A DNA stretch of 64,000 nt from Natribaculum luteum (GTDB lineage Archaea; Halobacteriota; Halobacteria; Halobacteriales; Natrialbaceae): assembly GCF_023008545.1 (NCBI RefSeq), contig NZ_CP095397.1, forward strand, positions 3,585,199 through 3,649,198, read 5' to 3'. The notes beneath the pieces are model-generated. The model had not been told where the DNA came from. It made no database searches and was given only the letters and a program-made list of their open reading frames with translations. The translations under genes were made by a program, and so were the position numbers. This document shows, one piece after another, positions 34,169 to 42,404 of this stretch. Every line of letters starts with the position of its first letter. Position 1 is the stretch's first letter.

Positions 34169-35297
34169 TGTTCTCACCGTCCGTTCTGCAGGCGTCGACG
34201 ATGCGCCCGGCGATCGCGCCGGCAGGGGCGACCTCGTCGACGCTGCCCGTCTCGATCGCCTGACAGGGGATGCCAAAGACCGGACTCGTCGCCTCGTCCT
34301 GTGCGATCGTCCGACCGCCGGCGTCTTTGATCGCCTCGATCCCGGCAGCGCCGTCGCTCCCCATTCCCGTCAGGACGACCCCGACGAGCGGGTCCGAGAC
34401 GCGGTTGGCCGCCGTCTGCATCGTGACGTCGATCGCCGGTCGGACGCCGTGGAGCCGCTCGCCGTCGTCGAGTCGAACGCGGAGTTGTCCGGCGGCGTTG
34501 TTCGTCACCTCGAGGTGGTAACCCCCGCGGGCGACGAGGGCTTCGCCGGCGGCGATCCGGTCGCCGTCGCCTGCCTCCCGGACGTCGTAGTCGCTTACGC
34601 CGTCGAGTCGCTTTGCGAGCCGTCCGGTGAACTCCGCGGGCATGTGCTGGACCACGAGGAGTTTCGCCCCGAGTTCGACTGGAAGCGTCGCCAGCAGTCG
34701 TTCGACGATTTTCGGACCGCCGGTCGACGCGCCGACGACGACTGTCGGGTCGTCGACGTATTCGCCGTCGGGATCGAGCGACGGCTCGACGTCGGCCGTC
34801 GCCTCGGCTTCGCTGGACGGTCCGCCAGCCGGAACCGCTCGCCGGGGATGGCCGGAACTGACGGCGTCGATGGCCGTCGCGGCACGCGCCAGCGCGAGCG
34901 AAGAGACGTCGGTCGTCGCGAGCTCGTCGACTTTCTCGACGAGTTCGTCAGTGAGATTGACAATGTTTCGCGATCCAGAACCGTCGGGTTTGTGAAGAAA
35001 GTCCGCAGCACCGCACTCGAGGGCGTCGAGCGTGGGATCTGCGCCGCGTTCAGTGTAGGCGCTGAGCATCAGGATCGGCGTCGGGTGTGACGACATGATC
35101 TGTTCGACTGCTTCGATTCCGTCCATCCCGGGCATCTCGACGTCCATCGTCACGACGGCCGGGTCGTACTCGGGGACCATCTCGACGGCCACCTCGCCGT
35201 CGGACGCTGTCTGGACCTCGTAGCCCGCCTCGGAGAGCGCGTTGTCGACTACCGTCCGCATGAATCGCGAGTCGTCGACAACCAGTACGCGCGTCAT
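34161..35297 (-). CDS. cheB: Chemotaxis response regulator/methylesterase CheB
   Basis: A protein of 378 aa starting at TRVLVVDDSRFMRTV. Residues ~1-125 are a receiver domain with Asp in TMDVEMPGMDG and Lys in FLHKPDG. Residues ~185-375 are the methylesterase, with the catalytic Ser in VGASTGGPK, His in VVQHMPAEFTG and Asp in GMGSDGAAG. It removes methyl groups from receptor glutamates and may deamidate them. The start overlaps the cheY stop by 4 nt, and its end overlaps the cheA start by 8 nt. Confidence 0.95.
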   Translation of the reverse strand: MTRVLVVDDSRFMRTVVDNALSEAGYEVQTASDGEVAVEMVPEYDPAVVTMDVEMPGMDGIEAVEQIMSSHPTPILMLSAYTERGADPTLDALECGAADFLHKPDGSGSRNIVNLTDELVEKVDELATTDVSSLALARAATAIDAVSSGHPRRAVPAGGPSSEAEATADVEPSLDPDGEYVDDPTVVVGASTGGPKIVERLLATLPVELGAKLLVVQHMPAEFTGRLAKRLDGVSDYDVREAGDGDRIAAGEALVARGGYHLEVTNNAAGQLRVRLDDGERLHGVRPAIDVTMQTAANRVSDPLVGVVLTGMGSDGAAGIEAIKDAGGRTIAQDEATSPVFGIPCQAIETGSVDEVAPAGAIAGRIVDACRTDGENNE

Positions 35298-35656
35298 GCC
35301 GCGACGACGTCTTTCAGGGCCTTCCGGACGTTCTCTTCCTCGAACGGCTTCGTCACGTACCCGTCCGCACCGGCTTTCACTGCGAGTTTCATCTTCTCTC
35401 GCTGGCCGACGCTCGTACACATGATGACCTTCGCGTCGGGGTCGAGTTTTTTGATCGCCGCAGTCGCCTTGATGCCGTTTGCTTTCGGCATCACGATGTC
35501 CATCATGACGATGTCCGGCTTTCGTTCCTTGTACAGTTTGACTGCTTTAGCGCCGTTGGACGCCTCCCCGACGATGCGGTAATCCTGCTCTAAAATCTGG
35601 CGCAGTAAGTTCCGCATAAAATGAGAGTCGTCTACGATGAGCACCCCTGTCGACAT
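35294..35656 (-). CDS. cheY: Chemotaxis response regulator CheY
   Basis: A protein of 120 aa, a single receiver domain: acidic pair in VLIVDDSHFM, phospho-acceptor Asp in VMMDIVMPKANG, Thr in VIMCTSVGQ and Lys in YVTKPFEEE. CheY-P carries the signal from CheA to the archaellum motor through CheF in archaea. The archaellum genes are not in the window. First of the tightly overlapping cheYBA group; cheW is 126 nt upstream. Confidence 0.96.
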   Translation of the reverse strand: MSTGVLIVDDSHFMRNLLRQILEQDYRIVGEASNGAKAVKLYKERKPDIVMMDIVMPKANGIKATAAIKKLDPDAKVIMCTSVGQREKMKLAVKAGADGYVTKPFEEENVRKALKDVVAA

Positions 35657-35782
35657 TCAGTTGTACACCAAGGTTTGATTGAAATACAACTACCATAAAT
35701 GCTGTCTCTCGATTATCAGACGTGATAAACGTCGTACACGCCACTCGACACGACTCGAGTCACCCCCGCGCCGGGGAGGAAA

Positions 35783-36529
35783 TCACTGCGTCTGGCCGGA
35801 CGCCAGCAGTAACCGTTCGACGTCGAGCAGCGGTGTCTCCTCGAGAACGAGGTCGGCCTCGTCGTCTTCTCGCCCGTCTGTCACCTGGTCAGTGCCGTCG
35901 CCGACGTCGAACTCGGTGCCGACGGTCTCCTGGAAGCTATCGCCGGTGAACTGGCTTCGCACTGCCGACGCATCGTCACTCGATCCGGTCTTGTCGGGGT
36001 CGGTCAGTGCGTCCCGCGAAACGACGTCGTCGACGTCGGGGCGGCGTTCCGTGGCGACGATGGCGGTGACGAGTGGGTGCTCGAGTGCCCGCCCCGAGAC
36101 GTCGCTGCTCGCTACGCCGTCCTCGTCTAAGACGTTGCTCGCCGGGACGGTTTCGACGCCGTGGACGTCGTCGACGCGGATCGCCGCCGACTGCTGGTCG
36201 GTCGGTCTGTCGAAGACGACGAGTCGTCGGTCGGCCGACGGCTCCTCGCCGACCGGAAAGTGTGTCCGGAGGTCGACGACGGCGGTGATCTCCCCTCGAA
36301 GGTCCATCACGCCCTCGACCGCACTGGGCGATCGCGGGACGCGCGTCAGTTCCGCCGGCGAGTCGGTGATCGTTGCCACGTCGTCGACGTCGAATGCGAG
36401 GCGGTGTTCGCCGTGATCGAAGAAGACGAACCGCTCGAGTTCCTCGTCGTCGCCGTCGTCCTGCACGCGGCGCTCGTCTGGTTCGTCGAGACTGATACCG
36501 AGGAGTTTGTCGGGGAGATCCGGAGACAT
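35783..36529 (-). CDS. cheW: Chemotaxis coupling protein CheW (extended)
   Basis: A protein of 248 aa. The CheW beta-barrel spans residues ~35-165 (FVFFDHGEHRLAFDVDDVATI ... GVMDLRGEITAVVDLRTHF). A 20-30 residue acidic N-terminus and an unusual ~80-residue Asp/Ser-rich tail ending LDVERLLLASGQTQ are additions. The final LLDVERLLL looks like the normal CheW C-terminal strand, so the disordered part may be an insertion before it. It bridges Htr and CheA. The gene is on the same strand as cheY and probably heads the operon. Confidence 0.88.
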   Translation of the reverse strand: MSPDLPDKLLGISLDEPDERRVQDDGDDEELERFVFFDHGEHRLAFDVDDVATITDSPAELTRVPRSPSAVEGVMDLRGEITAVVDLRTHFPVGEEPSADRRLVVFDRPTDQQSAAIRVDDVHGVETVPASNVLDEDGVASSDVSGRALEHPLVTAIVATERRPDVDDVVSRDALTDPDKTGSSDDASAVRSQFTGDSFQETVGTEFDVGDGTDQVTDGREDDEADLVLEETPLLDVERLLLASGQTQ

Positions 36530-36659
36530 GTTCGTGCTCGTAACTTACGTCGCATCATTAAAACGTTGACTCCTGTCAGGACGGTTGCTTCACGGTCGAT
36601 TCTGCCGGCTTCGTCGACGGGAAAACGAGAGGCTGTGACAGGTTTCCTTTCGGACGGGA

Positions 36660-36847
36660 CGCAGTACGACCGATGACGACCGTCTCGAGGACGCCGATCC
36701 GTGGCACACAGGCGACGTCGTCGGTGGCGTCCGATCCGTCGACCACTCGACGCTGCTGTCCGTTCGAGCGAGCGGTTCGTCCGAGGGCGACTCGAGGTCG
36801 ACGGGACGGCGACGCTCTGGCTGGACGTGCGAGCGATCAACGGGTAA
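36660..36847 (+). pseudogene. Frameshifted remnant of an unknown gene
   Basis: Two short reading frames look like consecutive pieces of one lost protein. Frame 0 (~36669-36785) gives DDRLEDADPWHTGDVVGGV and VDHSTLLSVRASGS. Frame 2 (~36788-36847) gives RLEVDGTATLWLDVRAING and then TAA. Each piece has the amino-acid character of haloarchaeal proteins, while the continuation of either frame is Arg/Ser-rich nonsense. This suggests a decayed gene with a frameshift near 36785. No start or parent family can be named, so the call is tentative. Confidence 0.35.
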
Positions 36848-36877
36848 GACCGTCGCTTAGAAGGGTCTGCCGGCGGG

Positions 36878-37651
36878 TCACCGGAAGCCCGGCGGCGGGC
36901 CACCGCCGGAGTCGTCGTCGACGTCGACGTCGACACCCATCTCCTCGCGACGTTCCTGGAGTCGCTTCATCTGCCGGTAGTAGTAGGCGACACCGACACC
37001 GCCGAGGGCCACGACGAGGACGACCAGTCCCGCGAACAGCGTCACGTCACGCGGAAGGTAGTACCGTATCGAAATCGGCCGGTCGTTTTCCTCCCACGTC
37101 AGGTGTTCCTGGTCGTCGACGACCTCCCGCTCGTAGCCGCCCGGATTGACGTCTCCGAACAGGAAGTTCGTCGTTCGGTATCCCTCGGGCAAGATCACTT
37201 CGTACGATCCCGAGACGTACGCAGGCAGGTGGAACGTCCGACTCCCGGCGCTCCCGGTGAACGCGACCGTGCCGTTCCCGTCTGGAACGTGCACGTTCGT
37301 GTTCGACCGTCCCTGGTCGACATCCAGTTCCGAACCGGTAACCACTGTCCCGTTCGGGTACCAGTATCGGACGCTGTGGACGTCGAGCGCCCGGTCGCGG
37401 TAGAACGACGACCGGTGAAGCGACAGTTCCTCGGTGTCGTTCAGGTCGTACACGGCACGGAACTCGCCGTCGCTTACGAGCCCGACGTCCTCGATCTCGA
37501 TGACGACGTCGGCGTCGCGCTCCCGGAGGTCGTCGTAGTCCTGTTCCCGGTCGAGATCTTCGTCCGAGATGCCACCGAAGATCGCCGAGCAACCCGCCAT
37601 CGTGACGAGCAACCCGACGACCAGGACAGCGAATGCGAGACGACGATTCAT
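36878..37651 (-). CDS. DUF5803-type lipoprotein with C-terminal membrane helix
   Basis: A protein of 257 aa. The signal peptide MNRRLAFAVLVVGLLVTMAG ends in the lipobox MAGC, so the mature N-terminal Cys is probably lipid-modified. The extracellular domain (~20-205) is beta-rich with several Asn-x-Thr sites. A hydrophobic helix TLFAGLVVLVVALGGVGVAY precedes a basic YYYRQMKRLQERREEMG segment and an acidic Gly/Pro tail. It is anchored at both ends, therefore. DUF5803 proteins are conserved in haloarchaea beside tfe; the role is unknown. The start is 2 nt after the DUF2110 stop, within one operon. Confidence 0.8.
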   Translation of the reverse strand: MNRRLAFAVLVVGLLVTMAGCSAIFGGISDEDLDREQDYDDLRERDADVVIEIEDVGLVSDGEFRAVYDLNDTEELSLHRSSFYRDRALDVHSVRYWYPNGTVVTGSELDVDQGRSNTNVHVPDGNGTVAFTGSAGSRTFHLPAYVSGSYEVILPEGYRTTNFLFGDVNPGGYEREVVDDQEHLTWEENDRPISIRYYLPRDVTLFAGLVVLVVALGGVGVAYYYRQMKRLQERREEMGVDVDVDDDSGGGPPPGFR

Positions 37652-37653
37652 AA

Positions 37654-38322
37654 CTAGGGAACGACACACCGCAGCTCCGCAGGGAGGTACTCGCCGACGC
37701 TCGCGAGCAGTCCCGGCGGATCGGTCCCTTCCGTCGTGACGACGCTCTGCTCGAGCAAGCCGAGGCGTTCGACGGTCACGTAGTCGCGGGCGTGGCCGGC
37801 GCGGTTGAGCGTCGCCCGGACCTCGGCGCGCGTGGCGCTGTTGACGTTGAGTCGGCCGTTGCCGCGCGTCCAGTCGTACAGCCGGTCGCGTTCCTCGTCC
37901 GCGAGCCGCGAGCCCCCTTCGGCGTAGACGAAGCGCATCGGCAGGTGCTGGACGAGGCCGTACCGCTCTCGGATCTGGATGGGGGTGCCGGGTCCGAGTC
38001 CGAGTTCGTCGGCGGGAATCCGAACCGGCTGGCCCGCGTCGAGGACGAACCCGTCCTCGTCCCAGGACTCGAGGGTTCCGACGTACGTTTCGCCCTCCTC
38101 GAGGTCGGGGACGATCTCTCCCCACTCCTCGCGGAGGACGTTGCGGGCGACGACCGCGTCCTCGCCATCGATCGTCACTGACGGGAACTCGTCGTGGCGA
38201 ACGCCAACGTCGAACTCGACCTCGAGGTCGCCGATCTCGTTGCCGACGAGCGAGCGCAGCGAGTCGAGCGCACGCTCCCGGGCGTCACCATCGACGTACA
38301 GTTTCGTCGCGAGTACGACCAT
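37654..38322 (-). CDS. DUF2110 family protein
   Basis: A protein of 222 aa. It opens VVLATKLYVDGDARERALD and contains DGEDAVVARNVLREEWG and PVRIPADELGLGPGTP. This matches the archaeal DUF2110 family, which almost always follows tfe and may have an S1/OB-like or KH-like fold near the middle (TYVGTLESWDEDGFVLDAG). A role in transcription or RNA handling is suggested only by context. The ATG overlaps the tfe stop by one base (TAATG). Confidence 0.85.
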   Translation of the reverse strand: MVVLATKLYVDGDARERALDSLRSLVGNEIGDLEVEFDVGVRHDEFPSVTIDGEDAVVARNVLREEWGEIVPDLEEGETYVGTLESWDEDGFVLDAGQPVRIPADELGLGPGTPIQIRERYGLVQHLPMRFVYAEGGSRLADEERDRLYDWTRGNGRLNVNSATRAEVRATLNRAGHARDYVTVERLGLLEQSVVTTEGTDPPGLLASVGEYLPAELRCVVP

Positions 38323-38840
38323 TATGCGTCGATGTTGAGTTCGTCCTCGAGTTCCTCGAGGCGCTCGTCCATTGCGTCGACGAGACGGTCGTTGTCCATC
38401 GATTCGAGCGGCGAGCCACACTCCGGACACTCGAAGCCGAAGTCCATCGCCTCACCGAACTCGAAGCGAATCGAGCAGATCTCACAGAGGTAAAACTCGT
38501 GGTTGCGTTCGTACTCCCGCCGGTCCTCCAAGGCGTCGTGGAGGCGGTACATCTCCTCTTCTAGATTCTCGGGAATGTTGTCGTACTCGAACGTCCAGAG
38601 GTAGGTCAGCCACCCCGAGTCCTCGTCACGGAGCCGTCGGTAGGACGCGAGATCGTTCTCGTACAGGATAAACAGCGCCCGACGGACGTCGTTGAGCTCG
38701 AGGTCGAGTTCCTCTGCGAGCTCCTCGTCGGTCACTTCCCCGTCCGGCGGTGCCGCCGCGACGGGCATCCCCTTGGGACCGACCAGCTCGTGCAAGTATT
38801 TCTGTATTACCGGATCCTCGAGCAGGTCCTCAAAAGCCAT
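38322..38840 (-). CDS. tfe: Transcription initiation factor E subunit alpha (TFE)
   Basis: A protein of 172 aa. The N-terminal winged helix (~1-100) contains EVTDEELAEELDLELNDVRR and the aromatic wing WLTYLWTFEYDNIPE. The C-terminal zinc ribbon has FYLCEICSIRF and FECPECGSPL (C-x2-C pairs). TFE stabilises the open complex between RNA polymerase, TBP and TFB. The TATA-like CTTAATGG on the minus strand (38865-38872) lies 25-32 nt before the ATG, so the mRNA is probably leaderless. It leads the tfe-DUF2110-DUF5803 operon. Confidence 0.95.
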   Translation of the reverse strand: MAFEDLLEDPVIQKYLHELVGPKGMPVAAAPPDGEVTDEELAEELDLELNDVRRALFILYENDLASYRRLRDEDSGWLTYLWTFEYDNIPENLEEEMYRLHDALEDRREYERNHEFYLCEICSIRFEFGEAMDFGFECPECGSPLESMDNDRLVDAMDERLEELEDELNIDA

Positions 38841-38950
38841 TATCTACCCGTAACGCCATGCAGCCATTAAGTCTTTTGAGCTATCTCGGTCGTCGGACTG
38901 GTGGCCAGGACACGACGGGCATTCTGAAAGCTCTCCCACCGAAAACGCTA

Positions 38951-38972
38951 TTATATTTTAGGCCTACCTAAA
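38951..38972 (+). promoter_or_regulatory. DtxR-family-like iron box overlapping a TATA box
   Basis: TTAGGCCTACCTAA (38958-38971) is an inverted repeat TTAGG-N4-CCTAA, the half-site spacing of DtxR/IdeR iron-box consensus sequences. Haloarchaea have DtxR-like regulators (SirR, Idr). It directly follows the AT-rich TTATATTTT (38951-38959), a TATA candidate for the plus strand. A regulator bound here would cover the core promoter. The plus-strand gene downstream is the 42-aa ORF at 39027; tfe on the minus strand has its own closer TATA. Confidence 0.6.
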
Positions 38973-39026
38973 TAATGTAGCGGGCGACAAACGAGCGAAC
39001 GAGCGATAGACACTGACCAGGTGAGC

Positions 39027-39155
39027 ATGACTCGAGTGCACAGACGCCGAGGTCGAGCGTGGGCGTACGTGTTTCTCTGTCTCTTCGGTCCCGACGAAGA
39101 CGACCGAGACGACCGCCGCTCCGGCGGAGACGCCGACGTCGAACCCGACCAGTAG
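39027..39155 (+). CDS. Possible 42-aa small protein behind the iron box
   Basis: MTRVHRRRGRAWAYVFLCLF is followed by GPDEDDRDDRRSGGDADVEP and DQ: a basic start, a short hydrophobic patch (AWAYVFLCLFG) and an acidic tail. AGGTGA, complementary to the haloarchaeal 16S rRNA 3' end, precedes the ATG by 2 nt, which places the full SD core at normal spacing. A plus-strand TATA box with an iron-box-like repeat lies ~70 nt upstream. I know no family. It may instead be part of an untranslated or regulatory RNA. Confidence 0.45.
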   Translation: MTRVHRRRGRAWAYVFLCLFGPDEDDRDDRRSGGDADVEPDQ

Positions 39156-39276
39156 GCGACCGAACGGACGGCCGCGACTCGCGTCCGTCCGGAGGCCCAC
39201 GGCGGTAGCCGCCGCGAGCGAGGCGGTGCGTGCCGCCTCGCGGTATCGCGAGACGCGTGTAACCGTTTCGATCGAG

Positions 39277-39837
39277 CTACGTCTCCGGTTCGTCGTCGCT
39301 CGAGTCGGCCGAGACGACGCGCTTGCCCGTCGCCTTCGGAATCACGCGCCGGTCGGCGTCGTTCCACTCGCGCTCGAGTTCTCTGCCCTCGAACAGCCGG
39401 TCGAGGAAGACGGCGAGACCGGCGACTTCGGAGTGGGGCTGGTTCGTCACGCCGACGTTCCAGTCTGCCGCCTCGTAGACGTCGAACGGGACCTTCTCTG
39501 CACCGACGACGATCAGGAGCGGTTCGTCCTCGTGGACGGCCCGGATCTCGTCTTCGACGTCCTGCACTCGCTCGCCGTACATCGTCAGGTGGACGACGCG
39601 CCCGTCCCAGTTTCGGACGACACCGCGAGGCGAGTCGGTGAGTTCGGCGTCGAAGGGACCGCCGAAGCGGTCGGTGATGTCCTCGACGGTCTCGAGCGAG
39701 CCCCCGGCGTTGTCCGGGAAGATTACGCGATCCGCGCCGAGTGCGCGTGCCGTGAGGCCGACGTGGGTCGTCATCCGTTCGTCCCGGCCGGGGCGGTGAC
39801 CGAGTCGGAGGACGGCGACTCCTGGAAACTCCTGCAT
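39277..39837 (-). CDS. trm56: tRNA (cytidine(56)-2'-O)-methyltransferase Trm56
   Basis: A protein of 186 aa from the ATG before QEFPGVAVL; a GTG 12 nt upstream is less likely. It is a SPOUT-fold (alpha/beta knot) enzyme: VAVLRLGHRPGRDERMTTHV at the N-terminus and LLIVVGAEKVPFDVYE plus NVGVTNQPHSEVAGLAVFLD forming the SAM-binding knot. It methylates the 2'-OH of C56 in the T-loop of archaeal tRNAs. The family (former DUF127) is archaeal. It stands in the tfe neighbourhood and diverges from the gene at 39986. Confidence 0.93.
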   Translation of the reverse strand: MQEFPGVAVLRLGHRPGRDERMTTHVGLTARALGADRVIFPDNAGGSLETVEDITDRFGGPFDAELTDSPRGVVRNWDGRVVHLTMYGERVQDVEDEIRAVHEDEPLLIVVGAEKVPFDVYEAADWNVGVTNQPHSEVAGLAVFLDRLFEGRELEREWNDADRRVIPKATGKRVVSADSSDDEPET

Positions 39838-39985
39838 GACAGTACCCACTGCGGCGGGAGGTTAGGGAATTTCGTTTTGGTCTTCGTCACAGGTGGACCG
39901 ATCGGCTCGATCGTCGATAGGCTTTTTCGAGGTCCCTGCGAAACACTCGCGTAATGATAGCATCCAGCAGCCGGGTGAGCACTCG

Positions 39986-40207
39986 ATGACCGGCGTTCGC
40001 GAGTGGCTCCAGACTGCACGGGAGGAGCGATGGGGGATACTGACCGATCTCGCGTTCGCGATCGTCTGGGTGACGATGGTCGAGATCGTCGACTACCTGC
40101 TCGGGACGCCGACCTGGGTGTACTACATGCTCATGCTCGCGGGAATCGTCGCGTACTTCGGATTCGTCTGGAATTTCGAACTCGCGCTTCGTCAGCAGAA
40201 CCAGTAG
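39986..40207 (+). CDS. Small membrane protein of unknown function
   Basis: A protein of 73 aa from the ATG before TGVREWLQT. A short amphipathic start (EWLQTAREERWGILTDL) leads to two membrane helices, DLAFAIVWVTMVEIVDYLLG and WVYYMLMLAGIVAYFGFVW, joined by GTPT. It ends in LALRQQNQ. I do not recognise the family. It diverges from trm56 and converges on the Usp gene, 40 nt from its stop. Confidence 0.65.
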   Translation: MTGVREWLQTAREERWGILTDLAFAIVWVTMVEIVDYLLGTPTWVYYMLMLAGIVAYFGFVWNFELALRQQNQ

Positions 40208-40247
40208 TCAGAAAAAACGGGTCTCAGCCCTCGATCCGTTATTCGGG

Positions 40248-40709
40248 TTATTCGCTTCTGTCCACGTCGACGACGAGGACCGGAGCGTGCGTCGACCGGA
40301 GCGTCCGCTCGGTGACGCTGCCGAGCAGCGCCCGCCTGACGCCCGAGCGACCGTGTGACCCCATCACGACGAGATCGATCCCGTTGCTCTCGACGTAGTT
40401 TCCGATCTGCGAGTGAGGTTTGCCTGCCGAGATGTGCTCGAGCGTCTCGAGTCCGTGCTCGGCTGCGCGATCGGTCACGTAGCCGGTGGCGCTTTCGGCG
40501 CGTTCGCGAACCTCGTCCATCTCGCCGAACTGGCCCTGCTCGATGCGGTCGAGTTGTTCGCCGCCAAGGCTGAGGCTCATCGAGTCGGTGTCGACCACGT
40601 ACAGGGCGTGGACCTCTGCCCCGTACTTCTCGGCGAGGTCGATCGCGTGCTCGACGGCGGCCTCGGACGTATCGCTACCATCGGTTGGAACGAGTATTTT
40701 GTCGTACAT
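40248..40709 (-). CDS. Universal stress protein (UspA family)
   Basis: A protein of 153 aa with the Usp fold: MYDKILVPTDGSDTSEAAVE at the start and VVMGSHGRSGVRRALLGSVT near the end, the G-x2-G-x9-GS(T/V) ATP-binding signature. ATP-binding Usps often modulate partner proteins. The gene starts 3 nt after the ActP-type symporter stop, on the same strand; Usp genes next to SSS symporters are frequent in haloarchaea, and a regulatory link to transport is plausible. Confidence 0.9.
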   Translation of the reverse strand: MYDKILVPTDGSDTSEAAVEHAIDLAEKYGAEVHALYVVDTDSMSLSLGGEQLDRIEQGQFGEMDEVRERAESATGYVTDRAAEHGLETLEHISAGKPHSQIGNYVESNGIDLVVMGSHGRSGVRRALLGSVTERTLRSTHAPVLVVDVDRSE

Positions 40710-40712
40710 GAT

Positions 40713-42404
40713 TTAATCGTCTGCGGGAGCGTTGCCCCCATCAGCCACGACGTCTTCTGCAGTCTTGTGCTGGCCCATCGGCTCGGGGCTGTGACACTGG
40801 CGCACGACCCGCTTCGTCTCCATGTCCGGCTCGTCGGTCAGCAGCGAGACGACGATGGTGACCGCGAAGACGATCGGCAGGGTGATCAGTGCCGACCCGA
40901 TCGCCGGCATCCACTGTGCCAGTCCCGCCGACAGCGGCGCCTCGAGCGAGGACATGTACGTCGGGACGATCTCGTTGATCATCGGAATCGACCAGCCGAC
41001 CAGTCCGGTAGTCATGCCGGCGAGAGCGCCCTGACGGTTGGCGTTCTCCCACCACATTCCGATGAAGAACATCGGGAACAGCACGGAGCCGGCCAGCGCG
41101 AACGCGTAGCCGACGAGTGCAGCGATCGACGACGCGGGGTCGAGCGCAGCCAGCGTGGTCAGCACGCCCAGCGCGACGATGGCCAGGCGGCCGACGAGGA
41201 TCTGCTCACGCTGGGTCGCGTCCTCGTTGACGATGTTCGTGTAGATGTCGTGGCTGATCGCCGACGATCCGGCGATGAACAGCCCGGCGACGGTCGCGAT
41301 GGCCGCGGCGATACCGCCGGCCGCGACGAACCCGACGAACCACTGTGGCAGGTTCGACAGCTGGGCCGCCAGCACGACGATGACCTCGCTGGCAGCACTG
41401 GCCATGCCGGGGTCACCGTACGTCGCGCGGACGTTCGTGCTGTAGAGGTCGGTTCCGAACGCCGCAAACGCCGGTGCGCTCCAGTACAGGAGGCAGATGA
41501 AGAACAGGCCCCAGACGGTCGACCAGCGGGCCGTCCGCTCGCTCTCGACCGTGTAGAACCGCACCAGCACGTGCGGAAGCCCGCAGGTACCGACGATCAG
41601 CGAGAACGTGGTGGCGATCCACAGGTAGTAACTCGAGGTGGCGAACGGTTCGGAGAACTCGCTGCCGAGGTCGTCGATCAGCATGCCGTACTCCATCTGC
41701 GGCAACACCGTCGAGTAGCCGTTCGTGTAGCCGACGACGAACAGGCCCACCAGGAACGCCGTAATGAGGATGACGTACTGGACTGCCTGGTTCTTCGTCG
41801 CGCCCAGCATCCCGGACAGCGTCAGGTAGCCGACGGTGATCGTCATCATGAAGATGACCATCACCTGGTAGCCGTCGAGCCCGGGAAGCAGGAAGCCGAA
41901 GTCGCCGAAGACGTACAGGCCGACGAGCGCCATGCCCTTCGCCTGACCGATGGCGTAGACGAACCCGATAAGGAACGTCGTGACGGCCGCGATAGCACGT
42001 GCGGTATCGGAGTTGAAGCGGTCACCGACGAAGTCCGGTGCGGTGTACTTCCCGAACCGGCGCAGTTGCGCCGCCAGGAAGATGAGCAGGATGAAGTAGC
42101 CCGTCGTCCAGCCGACGACGAACACGAGCCCGTAGAAGCCGGCCAGTGCGATCGAGGCCGCCATCCCGAGGTAGGATGCGGCCGACATCCAGTTCGCACC
42201 GATGGCCATTCCGTTCTCGACGTTCCCGATAGAGCGGCCGGCGACCCACATGTTCTCGGTGTCGGCCACACGGAAGACGAACCCGATGGCGAGGAACAGC
42301 CCCAGCATCCCAAGCACGAGGATGGACGGGAGCAGCTTGAACGAGATGTTGAGCGACTCGGGAAGGAGGCTCTCCTGCAGCGGAACGACCGGGACCCCGG
42401 TCAT
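40713..42404 (-). CDS. actP: Sodium:solute symporter, cation/acetate symporter (ActP-like)
   Basis: A protein of 563 aa with about 13 membrane helices. Family features include GRSIGNVENGMAIGANWMSA (SSS core near TM2), FGKYTAPDFVGDRF and the late GSSAISHDIYTNIVNEDATQ. The whole-length pattern matches ActP-type acetate/monocarboxylate:Na+ symporters. The partner DUF4212 protein overlaps its start by 4 nt, and acs1 is next upstream, so acetate or a similar short acid is the likely substrate. Confidence 0.9.
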   Translation of the reverse strand: MTGVPVVPLQESLLPESLNISFKLLPSILVLGMLGLFLAIGFVFRVADTENMWVAGRSIGNVENGMAIGANWMSAASYLGMAASIALAGFYGLVFVVGWTTGYFILLIFLAAQLRRFGKYTAPDFVGDRFNSDTARAIAAVTTFLIGFVYAIGQAKGMALVGLYVFGDFGFLLPGLDGYQVMVIFMMTITVGYLTLSGMLGATKNQAVQYVILITAFLVGLFVVGYTNGYSTVLPQMEYGMLIDDLGSEFSEPFATSSYYLWIATTFSLIVGTCGLPHVLVRFYTVESERTARWSTVWGLFFICLLYWSAPAFAAFGTDLYSTNVRATYGDPGMASAASEVIVVLAAQLSNLPQWFVGFVAAGGIAAAIATVAGLFIAGSSAISHDIYTNIVNEDATQREQILVGRLAIVALGVLTTLAALDPASSIAALVGYAFALAGSVLFPMFFIGMWWENANRQGALAGMTTGLVGWSIPMINEIVPTYMSSLEAPLSAGLAQWMPAIGSALITLPIVFAVTIVVSLLTDEPDMETKRVVRQCHSPEPMGQHKTAEDVVADGGNAPADD

